Assembly (NCBI GenBank): GCA_020845475.1
Contig: JADLFN010000018.1
Location: forward strand, 1-64,000
From: Planctomycetota bacterium
GTDB taxonomy: Bacteria > Planctomycetota > UBA8742 > UBA2392
Reading direction: 5' to 3'
DNA: 64,000 bases
Under the pieces are notes generated by a model. The model did not search any database. It was not told the DNA's origin and saw only the letters and a list, made by a program, of their open reading frames with translations. The translations under genes and the position numbers were made by a program. Below are positions 1 through 12,000 of this stretch, piece after piece. Each line of letters opens with the position of its first letter. Positions within the stretch are counted from its first letter, which is position 1.

Positions 1-629
1 CAAGGACATCAGCTTGAATCAAAAGTTGCGTTCCCGCGTGTCTGCCGTTGTTGTGCGCTCAATCGGCAAAACGACGAGACGCGAAGACTCTGAGTTGCGC
101 CGAGGAAAACCCGGTTTTCATCTGACCAGGGAATCCAGACAGGCTCGAGCCGCCAATGCGGTCGCACATTTCTGTACGCGGCTTGCTTTGTCCGTCTCGT
201 CAACTCGTGCACGCCCGCAGGCAGTTTGTTCGTGCGCTTTGGGAGCTTTTCTCGGCGTCTCGGCGATTTGCTTTATGGGCCATCGCATTGCGAACCCGGC
301 CTCGCGCCCACCACCGAGCGGCCCTATTCGCGTCGCTTTGCGCGCGCACCCGAGCGCTTGCGCGTGCATGGCTTTCCCGCCTTGTTTACTTGGCAAGCTT
401 GGCGTACTTGGCGGTAAACGCCGGTGCAGTATCGGTTTTCGCGGTCTGGGCAAGGCCACGGCCCATGCACCGCGCCCGGCTTCCTGAAATCGCGTCGCGT
501 TGTCAGGTTCGCGCCCGTTGGTCGCTGGGCCGAACGGCCAACCGCAAACCGCTCTCCGCCCACCGCAAACCCGCCCACCGCCCTGATTGCCTCTTGGTTC
601 TTCTGGAATGAGCGTTACGAATCAGGCCC

Positions 630-1430
630 TTGGTGCGTATTAAATGTGAATATCCCTTTTACCCTTTGGAGATTCCCATGTTCAGGGCATTGGCCGCGCT
701 TGCGGTGGTTGGCGTTTTGGGCTTGATGGGCGCTGGGCGCGCGAGTGTGAGTGACGCCCAGGAGGCGCGGCGCGTTGCGGCCGGGCCGATCATCGTAGAG
801 ACTGAAGAATCTGAAGAAGTGCAGCAGCGCGGCCCCGAGTTCGCACCGCCGCAGCCGGGGCGCGGACGCGGCCAAGGGCAGGGACAAGGCCCCGGCATGC
901 CCGGCGGCCCCGGAATGCCCGGCGGCCCCGGAATGCCCGGAATGGGTGGCTGGTCGATCACGGACACGCGCCAGGGCGCGATTTTGCTCAACCAGATGAC
1001 TGGCGAGTCCTTTATTCTGCGCGACGGCAAAGAGGGCATGCGCTGGCAGCCCATTGAGCGCCCGGGCATGAACCGGCCTGACATGCCGCGCCCGCCGCGC
1101 GAGCCCCAGCCGCGCGCGGATCGTCCCAACCAGCCGCGCGAAGACCGCCCGAATCCCGAAGAGGCGCGCAAGCGCATCGAGGCCGAGATTGAGAAGATGC
1201 GCGGCCACCTTGAAGAGAAGCTTGACGGCCTGCGCGCGAAGTTGAAGGAGACCAAGAACAAGGAAGACCGCCGCAAGATCGCCGAGGCAATCGATGAAAT
1301 CGAGGGCGCGCTCGAGCGCATCGAGGAAAAGCGCGACGAAGCGCTGCGCCGCTGGAAAGAAGAGAACCGCAAGAACGGGCCTGATCGCGATCGCGACGAA
1401 GAGACCGAGGACAGCGAAGACGAAGAATAG
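630..1430 (+). CDS. Hypothetical secreted protein with GPGMPG collagen-like repeats and a charged coiled-coil C-terminus
   Basis: ORF with N-terminal hydrophobic segment (MFRALAALAVVGVLGLMGAGRA; start probably 679), GMPGGPGMPGGPGMPGM repeats and Glu/Lys/Arg-rich C-terminus; followed by a terminator hairpin. Confidence 0.7.
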   Translation: MVRIKCEYPFYPLEIPMFRALAALAVVGVLGLMGAGRASVSDAQEARRVAAGPIIVETEESEEVQQRGPEFAPPQPGRGRGQGQGQGPGMPGGPGMPGGPGMPGMGGWSITDTRQGAILLNQMTGESFILRDGKEGMRWQPIERPGMNRPDMPRPPREPQPRADRPNQPREDRPNPEEARKRIEAEIEKMRGHLEEKLDGLRAKLKETKNKEDRRKIAEAIDEIEGALERIEEKRDEALRRWKEENRKNGPDRDRDEETEDSEDEE

Positions 1431-1451
1431 GCACGATTCACCAGCGACCAC

Positions 1452-1486
1452 CGGCGCGCCTTGCGCCGGTGGTCTTTTTATTCATC
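1452..1486 (+). terminator. Rho-independent terminator
   Basis: ACCACCGGCGC-GCCTT-GCGCCGGTGGT followed by CTTTTTATT, just after the 1430 stop. Confidence 0.75.
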
Positions 1487-1996
1487 CAGCACTTCGCGCT
1501 CGAAATCGTCGATATCGCCGATTTCGTCGAGCATTTCGCGCTCGATGCCGGAGAAGTGTTCGCGCTTCATCGGCTCTTTGGTTGACTCGGCTTCGCGCGC
1601 CGAGACCTGCGGCTTGGGCGGCGTGAGCATGTGGGCGAAATCGTCGCTCTTGAGCAGTTTGGCGCCTTCGCGGCGGCAAACGCCGCGCACTTCGCGGTCG
1701 TTGCTGACGACGACGAGTTTGTGCGGCTCGCGTGCATCCTCAACGTAGCGGCAGATGGCAGTGTCGGCGCTCTGGTTGTCCGGCCCGCAGAAGATCACGC
1801 GCACGCCGGGGCGGTTGAATTCGCTGGGCGCGGCCTGGCCCGAGGTGCCATCAAAGAAGCAGATCACGGCGCTGCTTTTGCGCCGCGAAAACTCGCTGAG
1901 CATGGCGAGCATCTGCAGCCGCGCGAGGTCGTCCACGGCGGCGCGGCGATGGGGCTTGAGGACGTGAAGCAGGTTGTAGCCGTCAATTAGGTACAC
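1478..1996 (-). CDS. NYN-domain (YacP-like) predicted RNA-binding/nuclease protein
   Basis: MYLIDGYNLLHVL..., ICFFDGTSG, VVVSNDREVRGVCRREGA motifs typical of YacP-like NYN proteins. Confidence 0.85.
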   Translation of the reverse strand: MYLIDGYNLLHVLKPHRRAAVDDLARLQMLAMLSEFSRRKSSAVICFFDGTSGQAAPSEFNRPGVRVIFCGPDNQSADTAICRYVEDAREPHKLVVVSNDREVRGVCRREGAKLLKSDDFAHMLTPPKPQVSAREAESTKEPMKREHFSGIEREMLDEIGDIDDFEREVLDE

Positions 1997-2265
1997 GAGG
2001 ACAGTGTGAAGCGCGCGGGCACGGGGGGCAACCGCTAAGCCAAGGCTGTTTCATGTAGAACTGAACATCCGGTTAAGAGCGTTGCAAGGCTAGGTTAGTT
2101 CAGTGCTTAGGCGCGAAAGCCAAGTGCCGAGTGAATTTGGGCGACAGCGCGGGTATCGTTGTGTAATATTATTGACCAATTAACTGGATTGTTAGACGGC
2201 AAACCCCTTTTACGACTGGCGAGTCTGGCCGGGTTTGGTGCTTCAACACTTCTGGAGGAGAAGAA

Positions 2266-4746
2266 ATGAAGATTCTTGGGCGCTCCCTTGCGCTTTTGAT
2301 GTTGTGTGCGTTGGCATGTGCGGAATTGCATGCTCAAACCACGGTGACTTGCAATGCTGTTAGTGCCTCGCGTGCCACGGGGACATGCACGACTTCGGCT
2401 ATCACCCAAACCAGCTTGGCACAGGCACTAGGTGGCACGAGTCATGGTTGGATGCAATTCGACATTTCTGCTGTACCAGTTGGCGCGAACGTTTCGAACA
2501 TCGAATTCAATGGATACGTTTACCAAACCTATTACCCCTTCTGGAGCATTACACCTGTAACAAGCAATCCGCTAACCGCCGCCGCCGCAACGCTCTATGC
2601 CGATATTGAGGCAGAAGCGATCACGGGGTACTATCTCTACCAAAACGAGAACAGTTCTTACGCCGCCGGATGGAAAGTTCACAACTTGGTGGGCACCGCC
2701 GCGAGCGACTTGGGAACGGCCCGGTCCAGCGGGACTACGTTTACACTGGGAATAGCGACCCGTGACACCGTTACAAGCTACTACAACTACTTTCATGGTT
2801 ACGCCGACGCGAACAAGCCGTACATTCGTGTGACCTACACAGGCGGTGGCCCTACGCCCACCATCAACGTGACTTCTGCGGCCAACCCGCTGAACCTTGG
2901 CACCACGCCGCAGGGCACCGCCGGTACTCCCGCCAGCTACACGGTGTCCGGCGCTAACCTGGGTACAAATAACATTGTAATCACTGCGCCGAGCACCAGC
3001 GTTCAGCTTAGCCTTACCTCCGGCGGGACTTACACGGCTTCGCTCAATCTGACGCCGTCCGGCGGCACGGTGCCTTCTACGACGATATACGCGCGCATTT
3101 CCGCAGCGGCTCCCGTGGGAGCAGTTTCAGGCAACATCTCTCACACCAGTACAGGGGCAACTACCCAGAACTTGCCTGTCACCGGAACCGTCACCACGCC
3201 CGTGCCGACCATCCTTATTACGTCGGCGACCAACCCGCTGAACCTGGGCACGACCATTACCGGCACGGCGGGCACGCCCGCCAGCTACACGGTGACGGGC
3301 GCAAACCTGACTGCCGATATCGTCGTCACCGCACCCGCCAACGTTGAGCTTTCACAGACGGGCGCGGCTGGCGCCTATGCCAACGCACAGACGCTTGCCC
3401 AAACAGGCGGCAGCGTGAACGCGACGATTCATGCGCGCATTACGGCAGCCGCGCCGGTGGGGGCGATCAGTGGCAACATCACCCACACCAGCACGGGCGC
3501 CACGACGCAGAACTTGGCCGTGACCGGCAACGTGACGGTGCCTCCGCCCACGATCAACATTACGGGCGTCACGCCGCCCCTTGCACTGGGCACGGTGTTT
3601 CAGGGCACGGCGGGCACGCCCGTCAGTTATGGAGTGTCAGGCTCCAACCTGATTGCCGATATCGTGGTGACGGCGCCGGCCAACGTTGAGATTTCGCAGA
3701 CCGGCGCAACGGGCCCCTATGCAACGTTGCAGACGCTGGCGCAAGCGGGCGGCACCGTGACGGCTACGATCTTTGCGCGCATCGCGGCTTCGGCCTCGGT
3801 GGGTGCAGTGACGGGCAACATCACCCACACCAGCACCGGCGCAACCACGCAAAACGTGGCGGTCAGCGGCACCGTCAACCCGACAGCACCGGACATGACA
3901 GCCGCGCGCGGCGCGACCAACGTGGCTGACGGCAGCACCGATTCGCTGGGTAACCGTCCCTTTGGCGTCGCGACCTCGTTGACCTACACCATTGGCAATG
4001 CGGGCACGGCGGCCTTGAGCCTCTCCGGCACTCCGCCCGTGGTTGCAACGGCTGGAACGAACTGCACGGTGAACGTGACGACGCAGCCCACGCCCACTTC
4101 GGTGGCGGTGGCTGCCACGGTGACCTTCGTGGTTGCAGTAACCCCGACTGCGGCCGGCGCGTTCAACTGCACGATTTCGATTGCCAACAACGATCCCGGT
4201 GCGGGCAAGAACCCCTACAATTGGACGATTGACGGCACAGGTGTCACTGCGCCCGCCATGACGTTGAGCCGCACCGCGGCCATTGCTGATGGCGGCACTG
4301 ACGCTATTGGCACGGTCTCGACCACGATTCCGCTGACTTTGACCTACACCGTTGGCAACACCGGCACCGCGACGTTGAACCTCAATGGTACGCCGCGCGT
4401 GGCAGTCAGCGGCCTGACGAACTGCGTGGTGAGCGTAACGACGCAGCCGGCGGCAACGGTTGCGGTGGCGGGTTCAACGACGTTTGCCATCAGTGTTCGC
4501 GCCACGAACAGTGGAGCCATGAGCTTCACGATCTCCATTGCCAATGACGACCCGGTTGCCAACCCGTACAACATTACGGTCAACGGCACGGGTGCGGGCG
4601 GTGTGGGTGGCGGCGGCGTGGGTGGCGGCGGTGGCGGCGGCGGCGGCGGTTGCCAAGCCGGCGATGCCTCGGCTGTGCCGGCTTTCCTGGCGCTGCTTGC
4701 AGTCATGGCCGCGCTGATGTTGGGCGCGCGCCGTGTTCGCGTCTAG
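2266..4746 (+). CDS. Large secreted repeat protein (choice-of-anchor-type beta-sandwich repeats) with Gly-rich/Cys C-terminal membrane tail
   Basis: Signal peptide, repeated PTINVTSAANPLNLGT...GTPASYTVSG units, C-terminus GGGGGGGGGCQAGDAS-hydrophobic-RRVRV. Confidence 0.85.
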   Translation: MKILGRSLALLMLCALACAELHAQTTVTCNAVSASRATGTCTTSAITQTSLAQALGGTSHGWMQFDISAVPVGANVSNIEFNGYVYQTYYPFWSITPVTSNPLTAAAATLYADIEAEAITGYYLYQNENSSYAAGWKVHNLVGTAASDLGTARSSGTTFTLGIATRDTVTSYYNYFHGYADANKPYIRVTYTGGGPTPTINVTSAANPLNLGTTPQGTAGTPASYTVSGANLGTNNIVITAPSTSVQLSLTSGGTYTASLNLTPSGGTVPSTTIYARISAAAPVGAVSGNISHTSTGATTQNLPVTGTVTTPVPTILITSATNPLNLGTTITGTAGTPASYTVTGANLTADIVVTAPANVELSQTGAAGAYANAQTLAQTGGSVNATIHARITAAAPVGAISGNITHTSTGATTQNLAVTGNVTVPPPTINITGVTPPLALGTVFQGTAGTPVSYGVSGSNLIADIVVTAPANVEISQTGATGPYATLQTLAQAGGTVTATIFARIAASASVGAVTGNITHTSTGATTQNVAVSGTVNPTAPDMTAARGATNVADGSTDSLGNRPFGVATSLTYTIGNAGTAALSLSGTPPVVATAGTNCTVNVTTQPTPTSVAVAATVTFVVAVTPTAAGAFNCTISIANNDPGAGKNPYNWTIDGTGVTAPAMTLSRTAAIADGGTDAIGTVSTTIPLTLTYTVGNTGTATLNLNGTPRVAVSGLTNCVVSVTTQPAATVAVAGSTTFAISVRATNSGAMSFTISIANDDPVANPYNITVNGTGAGGVGGGGVGGGGGGGGGGCQAGDASAVPAFLALLAVMAALMLGARRVRV

Positions 4747-4769
4747 CCTGAAACAGACTCGCAAACAGG

Positions 4770-4798
4770 AGCCCGGCGCAGGCCGGGCTCTTTTGTTT
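4770..4798 (+). terminator. Rho-independent terminator
   Basis: GAGCCCGGCGCAGGCCGGGCTCTTTTGTTTT after the 4746 stop. Confidence 0.75.
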
Positions 4799-5088
4799 TG
4801 GTGCGTGAGGAAAGCGGTGTTTGGCACACAACGGAAAACAAGAGTGTTCCGGTATGTCTTGGCTTGGCCTTCACAGAAAAACGAAGGATTTTTCTTCTAT
4901 TTCGATTTCGTTAAGGCACACTGCGCCTAACTACCCAGTTGGTGACACCCGTTTGACAGATGGCATTATTCGGAGCTGGGCTTCAGTATTCTGACCACAA
5001 TTCTGCTTTGAGCGCCGCCGCGTACGGGGCTTGAGGCTTGGCGAGAGTTGGCTTGGGGGCCGGCATCTCGTCCTTCATGGAGCCAGTC

Positions 5089-8000
5089 ATGCTGCGTTAC
5101 GGTACCCTTGTTGTTCTTGCCGTTTTTTCTGGCGCGCTTTGGGCGCAGACGCCCCCTTACGGCGGCTATCAATTGGCCCAGTACAGTTACACCGGTGCCA
5201 CCGGAGACTACATCAACAATTTCTGGCTAAAGCAGGGTTCAACAACCCTGATGCAAAACCTGAATACCGGCGAGTCAAGTCTGGTTCCGAAGAACGAGTA
5301 CTACGGCGGCATCACGCCAGCTCAACTCAGCCCGGGCACGCTATACACAATCGAAGTGCAAACAGGCTCTGCGACTTACCCACAAGGATTGACGTGTTTC
5401 GTCGATTACAACAATGATGGGGACTTTGCAGATACAGGCGAGACCATCGGCTACTACAATGGCACGGTTACCAGCGCCACGATCATGTCCATTCAGTTCA
5501 CGCCGCCCGCGGTGGGCGGTGTTCTACGTATGCGTTTGCGGTGTGTGTATTACGTATCAGGACCGTTTGATGCAGTAACGAGTCAGAACTATGGAGAAGC
5601 CGAAGATTACCTTGTAAACCTCGGGTTCTCGATAACCACGACTTCGCCCCTCCCAGCGGGCGCCGTCAACATACCGTACAGCACAACCATCACCGCGGCT
5701 AACGGCACAACGCCATACAACTGGGTAACGCCCGTTTCACCCCTGCCCGCCAATTTGTCGGCTACGCAACAGGGCAACAACTTGGTGATTTCAGGTACGC
5801 CCACTGTTGCGGGCACGACCAACTTTACCGTGACGGTGAACGACAGCTCCTCTCCTTCCAAACAATCGCAAAAGGCGTTCTCGATCACGATCGTACCGCC
5901 GCCCGCTGCCATGCCGTTCACGGACAACTTCGGCACCGACAAGGGCTGGCAGTACGGCACGCACTGGACGCGCGGCACGGCCACCGCTTACTCGAACACC
6001 GGCCCGCCGCGCACCGAGCCGGGCACGGATAACACCACCAGCACGACCGACAACCAGATTCTCGGCACCAACATCGGCGCGGATTATCCCACCGGCATCG
6101 GCACCGCCACATGGGCGATTTCGCCCATGGTGAACTGCGCCTCCGCGGCCAACGTGCGCGTGCGCTTTGCGCGCTGGCTGGGCGTCAGTATCGGCGACGT
6201 GGTCAAAGTGCAGGTCACGAACAACGGCACCAACTGGGTGGACGTTTACACCAACCCGACCACCAGCAACGTCAACGACACGGCCTGGACCGTGCTCAGC
6301 TACGACATCTCGGCCACGGCCGCGGGCAACGCCACCGTGCAGGTGCGCTTTGGCCTGGGCCCGAACACCGGCACGGTCGTCAACACCGGCTGGTGCATCG
6401 ACGACTTCGAAATTTTCGAAGCCGGCCCGGACATGGAAGTGCGCGAAGGCGGCGTCACCGGCACCCTGATCAACGATAACCAGACCGTGGGCGGCCTGCG
6501 CAATTTCGGCAGCGTAACCATCGGCCAGCAGTCCACGCCGCTGACGATTGCGATCACCAACAACGGCACCTCCTCGATCACGATTGGCGCTTTCACCAAG
6601 AGTGGCACCAACCCCGCGGACTTCACCTACCAGGCGGGCTCCATGACCAACCCCCTGCCCGTGGGCCAGACCACCACGTTCACGATCATTTTCTACGTGG
6701 CCACGGGCGGCACCCCCGGCACCAAGTCCGCGACCATCAGTTTTGCCCACAACGCGCCCAGCCCCGCGGGCGGCAGCTTTGAAATCAATGTAACCGGCAA
6801 CGCCGTCAGCCCCGCCCCGGGCGTGATTCAGGTGCGCGAAGTTTCAGCCACCGGCACGATCGTGACGTTCCAGCAGGCGGCTGCGGGCACCGCCCGTGAT
6901 TTCGGCAACCGCGACATCAACGCGGGCCCCACCGCCACCCTGACAATTTTCGTGGTCAACACCGGCGCGGGCAACCTGACGCTTTCCCTGCCGGTCATGG
7001 GCGGCACCTGGTGGAACCAGTACGTGCTCGACACCACGGGCTTCTCTACTTCGCTTGCGCCCGCCGCCAGCACCAGCTTCACGGTTGCCTTTGACCCCAA
7101 CACCGTGCAATCGCCCTGCGACGCACTGGTTCGCATCGCCCACAACGACACCACGCAAACCACGCCCTTTGACGTGCCTGTTACCGGCAACGGCACCACC
7201 ACGCCGACGACGCCCACGCTCGAGGTTCACCAGGGCACGGCCACGGGCCCGACGATCAACCACAATGATCCCGCCGCCACCACGCCGCGCGATTTCGGAA
7301 ACCAGGTCGTCACCGCCGGCCCCACAGCCGCCATCACCATCACCATCGTCAACGGCGGCACCCAGACCCTGACGCTGTCCACACCCACCAAGGGCGGCAC
7401 GCAGGCCGGCGAGTTTGTGCTGACCACCACCGGCTTCAGCACCAGCCTCGCGGGCGCGGCCAGCACCAGCTTTACCGTGGCCTTTGACCCGACCTCCACG
7501 GGCGCCAAGACCGCGACAATCAACTTCACGCACAACGACACAACCAAGACCAGCCCCTTCATTATTAACGTGATGGGCAACGGCGTGACCAGCGCGCCGA
7601 TCATCGGCGTCAAGATCGGCGGCGCCACCGGAACCACTTACACCAGTGGAGCACCCGCCACCGGCGCACTTGATTTCGGCAACCGCGACATCGCCGCGGG
7701 TGCCAGCACCGCCGTGCAGATTTACATCGAGAACACCGGCACCGTGGCCATGACCCTGGGTGCACCCACGCTCGGCGGCACCGCAGCCACCGAGTTCGTG
7801 CTCGACACCACCGGCTTCACGACCAGCGTGGCCGTGGGCGCCAACACCAGCTTCACTGTGGCCTTTGACCCCAGCACTGTCGGCCTCAAGAACGCCAGCA
7901 TCAGCTTCACGCACAACGCCACGGCCAGCGCCACTTCGCCCTTTGTGGTCAACGTGCGCGGCACCGGCATTCTCAACTCGCCGGTGGTTGAAGTCCGTGA

Positions 8001-8763
8001 AGGCACCACCACCGGCGCGACTGTGGCCAGCAGCGCGGCTGCAACCGCCGGCGGCGGGCGCGACCTCGGCTCGATCGACGTGGGCGCGGGCGCAACAGCG
8101 GCCAAGACGATCGTGATCCTCAACACCGGCACGCAGAGCCTCACGCTCGGCACGCCCACCTTGACGGGCGCCGACGCGGCCATGTTCACACTGAACACCA
8201 CCGGCTTCACGGCCACCGTTGCGGCGGCGGGCAACACGCAGTTCAGCGTGACCTTTGACCCCACGCTCGTCGGCATCCGCGACGCAAACATCCAGTTCAC
8301 GCACAACGACACCAGCGCACCCTCGCCTTACATCGTGCCCATCCGTGGCGAAGGCACTTCGGCCACGGGCGTAAGCATCTCCACGTCATCGCTGCCGGCA
8401 GGCGACGCGGGCAAGATTTACAGCGCCGCACTCGCGGCCACACAGGGCACCGCGCCTTACACGTGGTCGCTGCGCTCGGGCACGCTGCCATCGGGCCTGA
8501 CACTGGGCACGGCCGGCGACATCACCGGTACGCCCGCGGCGGGCGGCATCTTCAACATCACGATTCGCGTGACCGACGCCGGCGGCAACACCAACGACCG
8601 CGCCTTCACGCTCGCTGTCAACGGCGGCACGCTGTTCAAGAAGAGCACCATCGGCGGCGGCTCCTGCGAGGCCAGTAACTCCGGCTCGCCCGCCCTGCTG
8701 GCTTTAGCCGCGCTCGCGTTGGCGGCACTGGGCATGCGCCTGCGCAAACGCACAGCGCGCTAA
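5089..8763 (+). CDS. Giant secreted GEVED/choice-of-anchor-D/putative-Ig repeat protein
   Basis: Frame of ORF 5038-8763 with likely start at MLRYGTLVVLAVFSGALWAQ; FVDYNNDGDF...YGEAEDYLVNLGF; multiple TPRDFGNQ...FTVAFDPTSTG repeats; C-terminus GGGSCEASNSG-hydrophobic-RLRKR. Confidence 0.85.
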   Translation: MLRYGTLVVLAVFSGALWAQTPPYGGYQLAQYSYTGATGDYINNFWLKQGSTTLMQNLNTGESSLVPKNEYYGGITPAQLSPGTLYTIEVQTGSATYPQGLTCFVDYNNDGDFADTGETIGYYNGTVTSATIMSIQFTPPAVGGVLRMRLRCVYYVSGPFDAVTSQNYGEAEDYLVNLGFSITTTSPLPAGAVNIPYSTTITAANGTTPYNWVTPVSPLPANLSATQQGNNLVISGTPTVAGTTNFTVTVNDSSSPSKQSQKAFSITIVPPPAAMPFTDNFGTDKGWQYGTHWTRGTATAYSNTGPPRTEPGTDNTTSTTDNQILGTNIGADYPTGIGTATWAISPMVNCASAANVRVRFARWLGVSIGDVVKVQVTNNGTNWVDVYTNPTTSNVNDTAWTVLSYDISATAAGNATVQVRFGLGPNTGTVVNTGWCIDDFEIFEAGPDMEVREGGVTGTLINDNQTVGGLRNFGSVTIGQQSTPLTIAITNNGTSSITIGAFTKSGTNPADFTYQAGSMTNPLPVGQTTTFTIIFYVATGGTPGTKSATISFAHNAPSPAGGSFEINVTGNAVSPAPGVIQVREVSATGTIVTFQQAAAGTARDFGNRDINAGPTATLTIFVVNTGAGNLTLSLPVMGGTWWNQYVLDTTGFSTSLAPAASTSFTVAFDPNTVQSPCDALVRIAHNDTTQTTPFDVPVTGNGTTTPTTPTLEVHQGTATGPTINHNDPAATTPRDFGNQVVTAGPTAAITITIVNGGTQTLTLSTPTKGGTQAGEFVLTTTGFSTSLAGAASTSFTVAFDPTSTGAKTATINFTHNDTTKTSPFIINVMGNGVTSAPIIGVKIGGATGTTYTSGAPATGALDFGNRDIAAGASTAVQIYIENTGTVAMTLGAPTLGGTAATEFVLDTTGFTTSVAVGANTSFTVAFDPSTVGLKNASISFTHNATASATSPFVVNVRGTGILNSPVVEVREGTTTGATVASSAAATAGGGRDLGSIDVGAGATAAKTIVILNTGTQSLTLGTPTLTGADAAMFTLNTTGFTATVAAAGNTQFSVTFDPTLVGIRDANIQFTHNDTSAPSPYIVPIRGEGTSATGVSISTSSLPAGDAGKIYSAALAATQGTAPYTWSLRSGTLPSGLTLGTAGDITGTPAAGGIFNITIRVTDAGGNTNDRAFTLAVNGGTLFKKSTIGGGSCEASNSGSPALLALAALALAALGMRLRKRTAR

Positions 8764-8775
8764 AACGACCCTTAC

Positions 8776-8816
8776 CGGCACTCACCGGGTGGCATATTTG
8801 CCGCCCGGTGAGTGGG
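8776..8816 (+). terminator. Strong hairpin after the 5089-8763 gene, likely terminator
   Basis: CACTCACCGGGTGGCATATTTGCCGCCCGGTGAGTG; no clear T-tract. Confidence 0.45.
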
Positions 8817-9085
8817 CGCGTACAATTCCAAATTGTAATACTTGCTTAGCGCTTGATGCGTAGTAGGCTTAGTTGCGCGTAGATCTCCAAGCTTAGAGGC
8901 TGAACTTCACCAAGTGCAAAAACTTGGGCGTAGAGGCACGCCCGTTGCGCTTGGAGGCATGCAATTTCTTCGCGGGTCCAAGCGTTGAGGAGCGCGCCGC
9001 ACTGATGCACGCGGCAGGATCGGCAGGAGATTTCAAGCCTGCGGGAACACCAGATACCTACAACGGTACCGGAGGGGAACTCACC

Positions 9086-12000
9086 ATGAAGTTTTCGCTC
9101 AGCACTATGCTTGTCACGGTCGCCCTGCTTGTTGGCGCGGCTGCGCTTGAAGCACAATCACCGCCCATGGGCGGCTACAACAACTCGCCGTATTACTACG
9201 GCACGTCCTATGGCATGAACTTCTCCAACGTGGAGATCAAGTTCGGGACGCAGACGCTGCTGAGCAACGCCAGCGGCGCGAGCGCCAGCCCGTTCAACAC
9301 GTTCTTCAGCGCGGTGACACCGGCGAACCTGATTCCCGGCCAGTCACACGACATCATCGCGACGATCGCCGGCCCCTACCAGTGCGGCGTGTGCGTGTGG
9401 ATTGACTACGACAACGACGGCACGTTCAACGACACCAACGAGCGCGTGTGCTTCACGAGCACCTCGGCCACCGGCCCGATGACGATGTCGTTCACGCCCG
9501 CGCTGGGTGTGGGCGGCGTGCGTCGTTTGCGCCTGCGTTCGAACTACTATTCAGCCGGCGCCCAGGTCTGCTACGCCCAGTACAGCTACGGTGAAGCCGA
9601 GGATTACCTGGTGAACCTCGGGTTTGCCATTGCCACGGCCAACCCGCTGCCCACGGCCGCGCAGGGCTCGGCCTACAGCCAGACAATCACCGCCACCAAC
9701 GGCACCGTTCCTTACACCTGGACGCTGCCGGTCACCGGCCTGCCCACGGGCATGGGTGCGGCGGCTTCGGGCAACGATCTGGTCATCTCGGGCACGCCCA
9801 CGGTTCCGGGCACGTTCCAGTTCACGCTCACGGTCACAGACAGCAAGACGCCCACGGCCGACCAGGCCCAGCGCCAGTTCCAGATTACGGTGGTTCCGCC
9901 GCCGGCGGCCATGCCCTTCATTGATGATTTCTCGACGGACAAAGGCTGGCAGCTCGGCACGACCTGGAGCCGCGGCCCGGCCACGGCCTACACGCCCAGC
10001 ACTTCACCGCCGCGCGCCGAGCCCGGCACGGATTATTCCTCCACCACGGACAACAACATCATCGGCGACGTGATTGGCGGCGACTACGCGCTCAATCAGT
10101 CCGCCACGCAGTGGGCGATTTCGCCCATGGTGAACTGCAGCACCGGCACCAACGTCAAGTGCCGCATCCGCCGCTGGCTGGGCAACGCGATTGGCACTTC
10201 CGTGTTCGTGCAGATTTCGAACAACGGCACCGCCTGGACCACGGTGTGGAGCCAGTCGCCTTCCACGGGCCAGAGCACGATCCGTGACACCTCGTGGCAG
10301 TCGATCACCTACAACATCAGCCAGTGGGCCAGCGGCTTTGCCACGGTGCAGATGCGCTTTGGCGTCGGCCCCACGGGCAGCACGGCTCACACCGGCTGGT
10401 GCATCGACGACTTTGAAATCTATGACGCGCCCACGCAGCTTGAAGTGCGTGAAGGCGGCGTTGCCGGCGCGATCATCACCAGCAACCAGGCCGTCGGCGG
10501 CCTGCGCGATTTCGGCAGCATTCCCGTGGGCCAGCAGTCGCCCACCCTGACGATCGCGGTCATCAATAACACTACGGCCAGCATTTCCTTTGCCTCGCCC
10601 TTCACCAAGAGCGGCGCCAACCCCGGCGACTTCTACATCAGCGCCGGTTCGTTCACCAACCCCGTGCCCGTGGGCCAGAGCACGACGTTCACGGTCACGT
10701 TCTATGTATCGCCCTCGGCCTCAACGGGCGTGCGCACCGCATCAATCACGCTCACGCATAACGCGGGCGGCGGCGCGATTAACCAGCCCTTCGTGATCAA
10801 CGTTCGCGCTACGGCCGTTGCCGCCGCGGGCGGCGTGATCGAGGCCCGGCTGAACAACTCGACGGGCGCGGTGATTGCGCATCAGTCCGCCGCCACGGTG
10901 GCCAACTCGCGCGATTTCGGCGACCAGGATCCCAACGCAGGCCCCACGCCCTACATCACCATCTGGGTCACGAACACGGCCGCGGGCACGCTCTACATGA
11001 CGCCCCCGGACATGGGCGGCACTTGGTGGACGGAATTCGTCATCGACAACACCGGCTTCCAGAACACCCTGGGTACGGGCCAGAGCACCACGTTCAAGAT
11101 TGCCTTTGACCCGACCTCCAACGGCGTCAAGGACGCCGAGATTCGGCTGCCCTGCACGGACCCGGCTTATCCTTCCACGGGCACACCCGGCTACTTCGCC
11201 ATCCCCGTCAAGGGCAACGGCGTAACGCCGCCCGTCACGCCGACGCTGCTCGTCAAGGAAGGCGGCGCCGCAGGCCAGGTGTTGCCGCACAACGCGCCGC
11301 CCATCGGCACGCCCCGTGATTTCGGCAGCCAGTTGCTGACCGCCGGCCCCACCGCCACCCTGACCATTTACATCGAGAACTCCGGCGGCCAGACATTGAC
11401 CCTGGGCACGCCCACGCTCACGGGCACGGGCGCCAACCAGTTTGTGCTCAACACGGCCGGCATTTCGCTTTCACTTGCCGCCGCTGCCAGCACCACCTTC
11501 ACCGTGGCCTTTGACCCCACCACTACGGGCCAGAAGGACGCCCAGGTCACCTTCACCCACAACGATTCCACCAAGACCTCGCCCTTCCTGATCAACGTCA
11601 CCGGCAACGGCATCACCAATGCCGCGTCTCTGACGGTCAAGGCCGGCGGCCAGACCGGCACCACCCTGACCAACGGCGCCGCGGCTTCGGGAGCCACGAA
11701 CTTCGGCAACCGTGACATCGGCGCGGGCCCCTCAGCGGCCGTGCAGATTTACATCGAGAACCCGGGCAACGCGAACCTGACGCTGGGCACGCCCACGCTG
11801 GCCGGCGCTGCCGCTTCACAGTACGTCCTGAACATCACCGGCTTCACGACCACAGTCTTGCCCGCGGGCAACACCAGCTTCACGATTGCCTTTGACCCCA
11901 GCACCACCGGCACCAAGAACGCCAGCATCAGCTTCACGCACAACGCCAGCAGCTCCACGACGTCGCCCTTCATCATCAACCTGACCGGCAACGGCGTGCC

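Noticed and set aside
14-611. Several overlapping ORFs at the left edge
   Set aside because: Both strands and multiple frames are open, with no domain-like sequence or convincing start; treated as non-coding or unknown.
2870-4230. Tandem nucleotide repeats considered as CRISPR
   Set aside because: They are in-frame protein repeats of about 85-110 codons, not short direct repeats with unique spacers; no cas genes in the window.
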